Shown here piece after piece: positions 27,501-40,800 of a stretch of 64,000 nucleotides of DNA. The notes beneath the pieces were generated by a model that was not told the origin of the DNA, made no database searches, and was given only the letters and a program-made list of their open reading frames with translations. The stretch's first letter is position 1. The number at the start of each line of letters is the position of its first letter. The DNA is taken from the NCBI GenBank assembly GCA_020091685.1, contig CM034595.1, positions 4,889,971-4,953,970 on the forward strand, given 5' to 3'. This DNA is from Lutjanus erythropterus. Its lineage: Eukaryota; Chordata; Actinopteri; Lutjaniformes; Lutjanidae. Both the position numbers and the translations under genes were made by a program.

Positions 27501-28861
27501 CAAACTTGACTGAAACAAAATAAACCAAATATCCTGGCTTGTCTTTCCACTGCTCCAACAATCACCACTGCTGGTTTGGTCGAACTACACACTTAATTCA
27601 CTGCATTATTTGTTAAAATAGATTCTATAAGGATTTATACATATGAAATACATGTAATTTATGAAATATTTAGGTTTCCTTTAACTTGCTCTTTGCAAGA
27701 AACACCCTTGTCCCAGACATGAATTCAGTACTTCAAACAATTAAAAAATGTATTAAAAGTCTTCAAACTCTAAAACTAACAATACCTAGTGATAATTATA
27801 ATCATGTTTGTTTTAAAATTGATTTTTAGCGAAAATGTTGGCCCTTTAAAGTTGTGTTCCAGATTTCCATCAACTCCAGCTTTGAACAAAAACATGATTT
27901 AATCAGGCATAAAAAGGGTTAGCTATATCCTGAGGACCTCTGTCTCACTTCTAGTTTAAAAAAGGTGGGAACACTGCTCAAGCACTGGTAAACTTTCTAT
28001 TTTTAGACAAATTCCTGAAATAATATTGCAATCAGATGTGTCTTAACCATAACATGTCAACTCTGTAGTCCTTCTAAATCAAAGCTAAATAAGAATTATA
28101 GTTTCAAAATGTGTATTTTGATTAACATTAAGAGAACTCTGAGACACTTAAAAAAAATAACATGGCTGCTCACTACGACTATGCTGTGAAATGAACAAAT
28201 GTAACATTTTGTCAACTCTGTAAGACATCGGAGATGGAGGTTGGCCTGTTACAAGGTTTAATAGCCAAGAGTTTGATCTTTTAAAATATATTTTCCAGCA
28301 TAATTGAATTGTAAAAATCAAATTTCCCTCAAAATACAGTTTTATCCCAGTTCTCAAGAATGCATGATATAAGTCACACTACATTGTACATTGTGCAGTT
28401 TTATTGGTCGGTGGATCTGTGATGTTATATGTTTCCAATTTGTCGGATTAATGCTCCTTCAGTGTATTGCTGGTCTGATGTCTGTTGAGGCTCAGGTGTC
28501 TTTATTGAAGCCAAGGCCTGGCAAGTGATTTATAATTATTTAGCTCAGTGTTGAAGTCAGCAGGGCTGCACAGTTAGACTGCATCTCAATCATCACTTTC
28601 TTCTTAATGAAAAGACTTGACAATTGGCTCGGAGAAAATTAACATGAGCTCATAATATAATAATTTAGTCACAGGCGCATTATCGGCTCATTTTTGGTTC
28701 ACATGGAGGCTGTTCCTTGTTGCTGAACAGGTCTCTATTTTCTATTCTTCAACTCATTCATTAAGATCAAATGCAGGAGTCATTTTGGGCTTTGTGTCTC
28801 CTCAGGAGCATTTTGGAGCTCAGCTGTGGGTTGGAACACTTCCCGTGAGGAGTGGTGTGTT

Positions 28862-28895
<34 letters not shown>

Positions 28896-31800
28896 CCACC
28901 TCAGGGTTCCTTCCTGCTCTGCACTACCGCTGCTGCCCTTTCAGTGTGCGTAATGCATCTGAATGAATAGAGGGGATTTGGTCAGTTACATAACTCTCTG
29001 TTAGCAGAGAGGACTTATTGCAGGGTGGAGAAAGCTGAGAAAGAAGCTTAAAAAAAAGAGGAAATTTGGGGATTGCAGGCGGCCTTTTATAGCCTAGAAA
29101 GTAAGGAAGTAAACAATCATCACCGTGTTTATCATTTTCCACAGCACTGCATGTAACACATGTACACAATTCTTGCACATAATTTTAAAGAAACCACTTG
29201 GACAAAAATTTAAAATGATGTAACTTGTTAACCATCTACCCTTCAAGATGACTTTAGCTACAATACAGGAGAATACTGAATGGAATAAGATCATTAGGGA
29301 CGTTATTCTCCTTTCTTCCTCAAACTAGTGGTGTGGTCTTGTTGATGTCAGTCTGTCTGTCCAACAACAGTTGGTGGGATTGCCATTCATGATAGCAAGA
29401 CTAATGACCCCTGACTTTATTTCTAACATTGATTTGCAGATTTTTCATCTAACACCATCATCAGGGCAAAATTTCTGTTGATCCAGTGTTTTGGTTTATC
29501 ACCAAATACCTGCAGAATATGGGCTCAACATTGCCCAAAACCTGGGGGAGGATTTAGCATTTCTCTGTAGCTGATGATGGAAATGGCTAAGGAGTGAGCC
29601 ATCGTCCTTCATCACCATCTCTGTTGGGAGTTGTACATGTGCAGTACTGGTTTGGCACACATGAGCATTTCGATTATGCTAGAAATCTTAGAGTTTAGTT
29701 GGGTGGTGCTACGCAAACTATGTGTTGCGCAGTTTGCTGAAAGTTTGAGAGCAAGGCAGATTTTTCATTTTTCAGTTATGTCGAGTTTCCAAAAAAAGCG
29801 TGGCTAGAGTGCCATCACAAGAGCCGACAGCATCTCACTTGCATGGCATCTAAGAGGGTGGTGGACACGTCCACCCCCGGTGCTTTGCTGGTGTTTGTAT
29901 AAAACATATACTCTGAGGCCGGTCAGGTAATCGCAAAACTTAGTACCACACTGTTCAAAACACGTTCAAAAGACATGCAGCCATTCACTGCGTACACCAG
30001 TGCGATATCTCTGCAACAGAAGAACAGGATTGGGTGTGCAGTAACACACTCAGGGTGCAAAATTCTAAACATTTTTGTCCACTAACCAAATGGTGAGAAT
30101 GTTCAAATTTTATTAGTTACCAAATAATATGGAAATGAATAAATTTTGCTGGTGGTTAGTCCTGAGTCCACGTATGGATACCGAATTCTGAAGAAAATAG
30201 AGAATTCAACGGTTGTGACTGCATTATCACTGTGAGCATGTTAGTAGTCTGATGTTAGCATTTAGCTCAAAGCACCACTATCTAAGTACAGCCTCACAGA
30301 GCTGCTAACATGACTCCCTGTCTTCTTATTCTCCTTTAGTGAAGTGGCAAATGTGCTTTAATGCTTGTGAAAGAAATTGTACCTGTCCATGTCTGATCCA
30401 TCATTCTTGTTCGTGTAGTTTAGTTCTCAGTTTAATGTATGTATTAAAATGCAATAAATGCAAGGAGGAAATTATAAAATTTTGGTCAACAAAAAGCTTG
30501 ATTTAAAGCTAATCGCACGTGTGACCTTACTTCAGCGTCATCATCAACAAATATGGAGGAGTTAACAGTTGTGACGCCACATGGTGAAGTGATGAGTGTG
30601 AGGGAAGGTCATTAACACCAGTATGAGTGTGTGTGTGTGTGACTGTATGATGATTGCATATTCATGCATTCAAAGATGAGTGTTAGCAGGATGTGTGGGT
30701 GTGATTTTCCCTGTCTGTTAAAGTATATGAGTCTGTGCTTATGTTTATCTGTGCTTCTGCCTGTGGTTCCTGTGTGATACTGTATATGTGTATGTGTGAC
30801 GCCCAGGAGTCAGATGGGCTCTGAGCAGCCCTCCTGCCCCCCACTCGCCAGCCTGTATGGCGGAGCCGTGCCGACCCACAGCGGGATCTATCTTTATCCA
30901 ACCACCACTACCAGCCATGGCTGCCAAAGAGTTGCTTTGTCTCTCCACAAAGACGCCTCCTGCTGCTGGAGGCTCACACAGAAGCAGCTGAATTAGCGGT
31001 GATTCACGGGAGCAACTCTGCCTCCTATTTGCTCACGGATAAGTGCTTCTTGTCAGCTGTTGAGAGCTAAAAACGAATAATAAAGAGAGCAGGATTACTG
31101 ACTGGAAAAAATGAGCTTGTAGATGCAGTTGGTAATTGCTCTAATTATTCATGTGGACTTGCAGCAGTAGGACTGTTAGTTTTGTCCACACAAGGGTTTG
31201 CGTGAATGTTATAATTAAAATGCCGTCCCCATCATGTGCAGACAACACTGCTGAACCAAAGCTTTTGAAATGGAAATACGTGGCTTTGATGTGATTTCAT
31301 GATGAGCCACTCATACCAATGAGATAATGGTGTTTAAGAGCAAGTGAACTGATCTCTTCATTCTCTTCACTGGGTAGATTAGCAGTGTTTTAATTTGATG
31401 GGCTGTTATAAGCCATTAAGCACTTGAGCGTTAGCTTGTGACACTGATGTACTCTATGTACTGTAAGCATCAGAGGTGGCAAAAGTACATACAGTCTGAA
31501 ATATATAAAAGTAAAATGTCGCCCTCTGAACATTTCTATCATCCGTTTCTGTACAAAGCTAACTGAACCTCACCTTTTCTCCACAATCAAGTCTCCCTCT
31601 CTGATTTTCTCGTATTGATTCATTTTCTACAGCGTCTTCTTCAATTTTGCGTGTTTTTTGTCTTGTTGTCTTTATTCCTTTTTTGTCTTCCTATCTATCC
31701 TATTACATCTTTTATGTTGTTTTTTTTGTTTTATAACATCTTTTTCGTCTTCTTACATCATTTTTGTTCTTGTTGCATATTTAACATCTTTTTCATCTTG

Positions 31801-34800
31801 TTGCATCTTTTATGTTGTGTTTTTAGTCTTGTTATGTTCGATCTTGTTACATCTTTTTGTCTTGTTACGTATTTTACATAATTTTTTGATGTGTTAGGTC
31901 TTTTTTGTTTTATGTCATTTTTCATTTTGTTACATAATTTTTTATCTTATGTCTCTCTCGTCGTGTTACATATTTTACCTTGTTCTTCATCTTATTATGT
32001 TTGATCTTGTCACATCTTTTTTTGTCTTGTTACATCATTTTTTGATCTTGTAATGTCCCTTTCATCTCATTACGTCTTTTATGTTGTTTTTGTGTCTTGT
32101 TACTTCATCTTGGTATGTCTTTTTCGTCTCGTTACTTATTTTACATTTTTCATTGTGTTACATCCTTTTTTATGTCACTTTTCATTTTATTATGTCATTT
32201 TTGATCTTGTTATGTCTTTTTCATCTTGTTACATATTTTATGATGGTCTTCATCTTGTTATGGTCGCTCTTGCTACGTCTTTATTGTTTTGATATGTATT
32301 TTACGTTGTAAAATGTCATTTTTCATCTTGTTATGTTTTTGTCATATGTCATTTTTTTGTCTCATTATGTGTTTTTCATTTGTTATGTAATTTTTCATGT
32401 TTTTTAAATGTGTGTTGGGAATCACATACACAAATGAACACACCAAGGAATCATTTTTTTTAAGTTATTGTTATTGTTCCAGCCAGTCAGGCAAAAATCA
32501 GTCTTGATATTGAGAAGGCAGCGTGCAATGATGCCAAATAAAAATAATCACTAATTCCTCTCAAATTGATTAAAACTAGCACTAACTTAAGTAACAAACC
32601 TGTTTTGAAAATGTAAGGAGTAGAAAGTACAGATATTTCTGTTCAAATACAGGCAGTAAAAGTAAAGAGTTGTCAGAAAAATAAACACTCAAGTAAAGTA
32701 CAGATACCTGAAAAATCCAGCTAATGCAGAGTTACAGTGCAGCACAATGCTTTATGTTGTGCATTATGTTATGTAACTGTTACACTGAGTCAGTCGAGGC
32801 AGCTGCTTCCTGGCAGGCTGTTGGTGAATTCTGATTTCCCTGGTGGGTTGAGGTCTTAACTCTCAGAGTCAGCAGGACTCCCGTGATGGTCTTATCAAAA
32901 ACTCTGTGACGTGACAAGAACTGTCTCACCACCATATTAACCAGAGGGAACATATTTTATTTCTGTCTTCTGCTTTAAAATGGTCACACACACCCTATCT
33001 CCCTCTTGCGCACTTTCTATTACACACACACACTGGCGTTGTCCTCTGTTGAACTTTCCCAGCAGCAGCAGAGGAATGCAGGTTAGCTCCTTGTTTACCA
33101 CAGATAGGCTGTCAGTCAGGCTGTCAGTGTTTTACAACCTGCTGATGGTCTCATGTTGTGCAGGTTCACCCAGGTGTCAGGATGGAGGAGCTGGGCTTAC
33201 TGTTGACCCATGATAACAACGGACAGTATCTGGTCCATGTCTTTCTTTTTACTTTCACATAAAAAATGAATTTGTGATAAGGTCTTTCTGAGGGAAATAT
33301 TTTGCTCTGGACTAGGGCTGTTGTCCCGAAATTTAAACTTTGATACAATACTGGTATAAAACAATGATACTTGATACCTCTTGGAAGAACCACGGCAAGG
33401 AGAAATAAAGTTCTAGACAAACAAAAAAAGGATGTTTTTCTTTGTTTTTTTTTTATGATCAACCTGCACACAGTGCTGGTACAGTAAAAGCCATTGGATA
33501 CTCTCTGGTTTTGAGATGATGCAAGACAAATTTTAAGCGGGGCAAGAAAGACTGAAGTGAAGTTCTTGAAAGAACATTTAGAAGATTTCTTTTTTATAGC
33601 TTCAGTGCTTTTGATACTATGGAATGTTAGCATTGTGCTGTTTAAAAGCAACTTTTGACAACCTTATTCCGGACCAAATGATCGATCAGTTGACATGCAT
33701 CACATCCTCATTGAGACGGCTAAAAATGCAATGCCAAAATATGTAGTGTTCTGCTAAGCTCACAGTTGAAGTTTGCAGTCAAAGTTAGAATGATAATCTT
33801 TCATTTCATAGACTATGAAGAGTTATTTTTAGTGGCACCATTCTTGTTAAGAAACAGTGCTGATGTGATGATGGTGACTGGCGGTGCGACACGTTAAAAG
33901 CGCCTGTTAGCTGTCTGGGAGTGTTAAATTGAAATTGAATGGCATCCTGTATGTATAAAAACCCTAAAACATTTTTCTTATACTCTTTTGTTATCCCTTG
34001 GACAAGGTTAGGGTTAGGGTTAGGGTTAGGGTTAGCTGGAGGGACAGCTGTGGTTTTGTTGCTCCACACATTCCTCTTGATTTCCTCTTCTTTTACATTT
34101 AAACTCTGTTACTCTTTCTTTCCCCCAGAACCTCCGTAAGATGGAGGAGGAGTCAACAGAGGAGCCTGGCCGAGACCTGAACGAGCTACAGAACGCTGAC
34201 TGGGTATGCAACTACACTCCTGACCTCTGACCTCCACTCTCAATTGATCATTTCATCTGATCAAAGGATACAAGGGGGAACTCACACCCCCTTTTGGTTT
34301 CACATTAAAGATAATCCATAATGCATGTCCACATAAAGAATTCTTTATGAATGCATGTTACACTCTAAATAGGCAGTGATTAAAGAACTTCTCAGGAACC
34401 ATGTTGAGATGGATAGAACCGCTCCCCTTGATGAACCCTCCTTATTCTGTGTGCACAGAGAGGTCAGAGCACGGAAGATCGCTACTGTCTAAATAAATTC
34501 ACGTTTAAAGGGTCGTGGTATTTTCTGCTTCCCCTTTCCCATGCTGCCCTCTGCTTCCTCTGTCAGGCTCGATTCTGGGTTCAGGTGATGAGGGACCTGC
34601 GCGAGGGAGTCAAGCTGAAGAAGGTGCAGGAGCGTCAGTACAACCCTCTGCCCATCGAGTACCAGCTCACTCCCTATGAGATGCTCATGGACGACATCAG
34701 GTCCAAACGCTACAAACTGCGCAAAGTCATGGTCAGTGTCCAGTTTGGACAACACATAGCTGTTAAATCTACAAGCCTGCCTCCTGCTGGCTGCACTTCT

Positions 34801-37800
34801 GCTGTCCTGCTCTTCTGATCTCATGGGAAATTGCTTGAAAAGGCTTACAACACTGTTGTGTTAGAATTGGAGGCTGCTCTTTTGGATACCAGTCTTTGAC
34901 TTTCATTCATTAGGTGATATGAAGGATGTGCAGGAATTTTATTTTGACACTTTTGAGGCACAATATTTTACCTCAATGCAAATGTTTTGGATTAATCCCA
35001 TGCATTTTTCACTTTTTTTTTTTTTGACATTTTGCAGACTAAAAAATTAATCACTTAACTTCAGAAGCTCTGAGGGAACAAAATCTGGTGATCCATATCC
35101 ATTTTCTAAGTCTGATCTGAATTGTTTTCTCGCCTGTGTTTATGGGAAAAAAAGTGGAAAAAGGTAATTCTTCTAAGTTACTTAATTTTTTTCATCTTAT
35201 GAAACTGGTGGGGAAAAAATCTTGTCCTTAAAATTTTTCTAAATTAAAAAAAGGTTTGGGCAGGTGAAGATTTTTTTTTCTCTCGTGTTGAGAAAGAGAG
35301 ATGGAAAAGGAAACTTTGAAAAATGGTCTTGGCAAAACCTTTTCTTTTTCACCACCAAAACAATAAGAAACAATAATAAAAACACAGGAGAGAAAACAAT
35401 GTAGATCAGGCTTAGAAAGTGGATCAAGAGCTTCCACAATTAACCTCCAAAAAGAATTATAAGTGACAGACTAAGTAATAATGAAAATAATCATTAATTG
35501 CAGCCCTAGCTGGTAGCTCTGTTTATTGTTTTACACCTTATTAGACTTAATCTTTTCTGTACCTCAGTATGCAATTTTAATACAAAATTATTCATAAACT
35601 TCAGTAAATAACTCTGGGAAAAAGTAGGATTTATGAGCTAGATTCACATGCTTACAAACTAGTAAAGGACTCAAGCCATATTTGTTTTGTGCCTGTTGTG
35701 TATTTGACCCTTGTCCTGCTGTTTCAGGTAAATGGAGACATCCCACCGAGGTTAAAGAAGAGCGCTCATGAAGTTATCCTGGAGTTCATCAGGTCCAGAC
35801 CACCTCTCAACCCTGTAAGTACAACTTAAGATCAGGGACTTAAATATCACAACCCTTTTGCGAGAAACCTTTAGACTAGATGGAGTGCCATCAGCAAGAG
35901 TGAAGCAGTGCATCAGAGAAAAAAACATTTTCTGATTGCTTCAAAGCACAAATAAACATGCCCACTCCTCGGCACAAGGCCGAATTTTGAATGCATACAG
36001 TCGAAGATCTTCAGTCTGCTCTGCCTGTGTGTGTGTGTAAAACTCTCTCTGCAGCTCTCACATACAGAGAGCCAGGAAAAGAAACAGAGAATACCATGTA
36101 ACCGTCAGTGGCTATGTAGAATTCCAATCTCAAAATCTGCTTGCTGTATTGTCTGCCAAACTGGCTGAAGCCCAGAAGCATCCTGAGCACAGCGAGCCAG
36201 GAGAAAATAAGGAAATACAGTCAGAGGACAGGATCTCTTCAGATACAGACACCACCACAAACTTCTAGTGGGTCATACCTGATGATTTAGATTGATTATG
36301 TTTATATGAAGTATAATGTAGTTTTTGTTTTTTAGGAAATGCATGTGGTACCTTTAGCACAATCATATAAAAAGTGTAAGAATTTTGGATTTAGATGTAG
36401 TATTTTAAAAAGTCTGTATGAAAATCCAGTTCAGCTTCTCTGTAAAATATGGATGTAGGCAGCTCTCTAATTAAAGTTTCCCTGCACTGTGAATTCAGTG
36501 AAACGCTGCGTTCATCATTTCTCTGTTGATATAAATCTCACTGCAGAACTAAAGCAGGCGCTGCTTCAGCAGGAAGCTGAACTGTGGGTAACGAGGTGAA
36601 CACTCAGTCACAGGAGAAACGAGGAGGTGGTGACGAACAGGCCGGCTGTTTGTTTGTGTCACTTGTACTCCACTCTGCTTCCCCTCTGTTGTTATCTATA
36701 TTTTACCCATCATCCACCTGTTCTAGGTGTCAGCTCGTAAGCTGAAGCCACAGACTCAGCCTCCTCCAACCCTGCATGAGCGGATCCTGGAGGAAATCAA
36801 AGCTGAGAGGAAACTTCGACCGGTGTCGCCTGGTGAGGTCCGCAGGGGAATGCTGGGTAAGAAATCTCACCGCTTCTTTGTCTCTGCTCTTGTTATTTTT
36901 ATACTTTTGTTGCGCACACACATGCACACTCTTGTGCACATGAAAACATACTTCAGTCTGAATTAAAATGTATTTTTTAAGCTGAAGTATGGAGCTGATG
37001 TTTGCACCTGCTGGACATCATGTGCAGTTGACTAAATTCAGTTCCTTTAATTCTTTTTACACTTTACTACACTATGATTTGTGCCTCTGCTCAGCTGATG
37101 CTGCCCAACTTTTCATATTTTTGTTGCAACTAATGTCTATTATTGTTTTGTTGAACAAACTGCAATATAGAGGAAGTTAATAATAATAATGATGCTAAGG
37201 GTCTGCAATTCCATTAACACTAACAACACTAAAACCACAACTGCACTCTTAGAAATAAAGGTGCTAACTAGAACCACAAAGGGTTATTTGGCTTGTCCCC
37301 ACAGGAGAACCCTTTTTGGTTCCTGGTAGAACCTTATATAAAAGTTCCACCCGGAACCCTTTCAGATAGTTCTACCCTATACAGGGTTATACCTACAATC
37401 GTTTGTGAAAGGGTCCACCCAGAAGCCCCTATGTGAGGATCTAAAGTAGAACCCTTCTATTGTACAATGGATCCACCCAGAACCCTCTCTAGGGGCTCTA
37501 TCCAGAACCTTTCTACTTTCCAAGGGTCCGAACAAGAAGCCAACCAGGGGGTTCTGTTGAAAACCCTTTCATATTCCAATGGTATCTCCTAGAACCCACC
37601 CAGTTGGGTCTGCCAACAAACCTCTTATATTCCAAGGATTTCATTTAGAACCCACCCACAGGGTTCTGTATAAAACCCTTTTATATTCCAAAGATTTTAT
37701 CCAGAACCCACCCAGGGGGTTTCTGCTGAAAACCCTATATATTCCAAGGGTTCCATTCAGAACCCACCCTGATGTTTCTGTATAAAACCCTTCTATATTC

Positions 37801-40800
37801 CAAGGGTTTTATCTGGACCCCACCCAAGAGGTTCTACCAGAACCTTTTTATATTGTTAGTACAAAGAAACTTCGACCAAAGAGTTCAAAGATTACAACAA
37901 TCCTTAAAGAACTCTTCCTTCCAAAGAGGGTTTTTTGAATGAAAAGGGTTCTTAATGGAATACTTAGTCTTACAAAGAAACCTTGATGAACTGTTTCTTC
38001 AAAAGCAAATGGTTCTGGGTAGAACCTCAGCCCTTCAGCAGGAACCCTTTTGGAACCTTTATTTCTAAGAGTGTGTTTCTCAGTGTCGGTAATCTCTCAC
38101 CATTGGCTGAGGCTTATTTGAAATCCTATTATGAAAGTGGTTATACTTCAGTGAAGTAAAATTAGACAATAAGCATGTTACACTCCTGCATTTCTTGCCA
38201 AATACAAGCAGATTACAGCCTTTAACATTTAACAGTAAGTCTTGCCTTAATTTACCTGCTAACCTCAAGCAATAACATGACATGACTGTTTCTCCTTGCA
38301 GTAATTCGGCCACTTAGCATGTCTTTCAGTTTTGATGCGTCAGGTAAAGTCTACCTCGCTGCTTACCTGGCTTTTATTTTGATCTCTTTCTGCTTCCCAC
38401 CATGTTGTGGCTGCTCATCTGCTCTCCCGGCCCGCACACACATCAGGCACGCCGCATCAGCACACCGCACACACATTTCATGTCATGCTTCGGTGGTTGG
38501 TGATCGTTCGCTGTGGTCTGTGGAAGTGAAAACATGGTGATGAGAGACACTGGTCAGTACGAGGACGGAGATGAGTGACAAATTGACCGGCAGACTGGAC
38601 GCACGAGATTTTGTGGTCAGTGGAGAGAGCTGAGGACGCTGAGGTCATGTCCTTAGTATTTTTTTGAGGGAGTTTGGGGTTTTAGCAGCTGTCACATGGT
38701 GGATGTTTGCACTCAGGTGGTACTGCAGTTACATTGGGCAGCATAAAAAGACAGAGCAAATTTGAAATATATATCACCACGCATTTCTCTTTAGGATGAT
38801 GATAAGCACACAAATAGGATTAGAAATTATATTTATTATCAAAATAACTGTAATTTCAGATATGATAGACTGGCTGCACAGTTTCTAGGGCTGCTCCCGA
38901 CTAAAGATTTTCCTGGTCGACCAGCAGTCGTCAGTTTGAGCCAGTAGTCGAGTAGTAGTCGCATATTTATGATATTAATTTGATTTAAATATATATTCTT
39001 GGAGCATGAAGCAAACTACCTGTTAAATGCTGATGGCTAAAAGGATAATGACTCTGAACAACCAGCAGGAGACTGGGCGCTTTGTTAATTTATTTGAACA
39101 CAGTATTACCTCACACAACTTGTGGATTTAATCAACACTGTCGACAACCTGTACAATCTTACTTCCTGAACCTGCTGTGTCTTCATTGTCTCCCGAGTCC
39201 AGTTATAGCCACCATACTGTTAAATCCTGTATCCCTGTCAACTGGCCGCCATTGATCTCAGAGTCTGTATCCCACAGGGCTGCTAACTGAGCTAACTTGT
39301 GAATGGCAGCTACAGATCAGTTAGCAGCAGTGCACTGTAAAAAAAAAAAAAAAAAAAAAAAGGTCCGTGCTGCAGCAAGGAAATTGAGGTGTTTTTTCTG
39401 CATCTGATGAATAAATAAAAACTTGTTAAACTAAGACTCTTGGCACCGACCAAAGGTTAAGTTGACTACTACAGGGCAGCCTTAACAGTTTCCCACCAAC
39501 ACAAACTTGAGACTGAACCTACTGGAAAAAAACGAGCAATCTGCAGCAATTCAAAGATCCCTGTCTTTTGACTGGATGTTTTATCTGTGGCGAAATCCAA
39601 GCTGCATCAAGAGGCTCAAGGGATTTTCAAAGGCTACGGCCCTGTGGGTAGACAGTGTTGTTTTTGTTGTTTTTGCCCTTCCATTTGAATCTTCTTCCTC
39701 TTCTTTGTAGCTTATAGTTAAAGAGGGAATCCGAACTTCCCATTAGCATCTGGCTGCCACTGTCCCAAAGGAAAGATTAAACTCAGCTCTGGCTGATTGG
39801 AACAGATCACATCGCCTCACACCAGACTGGGATATTTAAAGTGCTCGTGGTGCTACGAGTGCCAGTGTTTACATGCTGAATTAATGGCCAGTAACGCTTT
39901 AAATGATGTAACATTATCCAATGTCATGTACAAAGTCAGAAGGAAATGAAAGTCTGAAGGAAGAGTTGTGAAATGTCTCAGTGCACTTTAAATCTTTCTT
40001 CAGAGGACATCATTCAGTGTTCTTATCCTACTGAATGAGAACCGTCTACAGCACATACAGTCCATCTTATCAACAGCTTCTGTGAAACAAATGGACAGAG
40101 CTTTATCACTCCCGAAGTGTTCCTGCTGATCTCTAAACACTCAGGAAATGTCTCACCTTTGCTAAAGAGATCATCTGTCAAATATACTGCTGTAACGTGA
40201 ATCTGAAGCAGAAGGGTGTGCAGCCAGCCGTCTAATCAAGGAGTGAAAAGGAGCAGCTGTACGACTTACTGCCACCTCTGTGTCTTCAGGAATCATCAAC
40301 GTCCCACAAAAGAGTCTTTCATTTACCTCAGTGACTTTGCAGAATTTAATCAGGGCGCAGATGGATCAGTGTGCAGCCTCATGCTCTGTCGGCACAGTGC
40401 TGGACACTCACTAAACTGAGTTATGCTCTCTCAGCAGCGGCATGTGTTTACCTTTAAATGCCAATTTAATGAGACAGTTTTGATTAAGGAAATGCTGCTG
40501 AAGCAGGAGAATCAGAATAATGCTGTGCTCCACTTTCCCTCCAGCTGAAGCCGGCGTCTCTCATCCCACCACAAGCTTTATCACCTCAGGCTCACTCATT
40601 CATGCTGTCCGATGATCTGTCTGTTTAATGTGTCATTCTCATACAGAGTGAGCAGTTTGATTCTCACTTTACTGTATATTTCAGGGGGAGATGGTACTGA
40701 CACTTTAATGAACATGATTAATCAGGGACAAGAAAATACTGCTTCAAGGAGAAATCCATTTCACAGGACATAAACACTGTTGTTAGACAACTCTTGGTGA

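Larger units (their letters stand above)
23812..34128 (+). other. spire1 intron, about 10.3 kb
   Basis: No supported exon. It includes short interspersed repeats (around 24380, 24950-25200, 26600-26650, 29330-29560), an inverted MITE (27690-28366), a (GT)n tract (28864-28894), a T-rich minisatellite (31620-32400) and a TTAGGG tract (34008-34035). A non-repetitive GC-rich block lies at 30790-31030. Confidence 0.75.

Noticed and set aside
31615..32311. Phe/Leu-rich open frames that look like membrane proteins
   Set aside because: They are translations of the T-rich minisatellite.
33166..33651. 161-codon - strand open frame
   Set aside because: No domain, no splice context, and part of it overlaps a transposon-like start (GGGCTGTTGTCCCG near 33316). 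Probably chance.
34008..34035. Chromosome end
   Set aside because: The TTAGGG tract is under five units and has spire1 exons on both sides.
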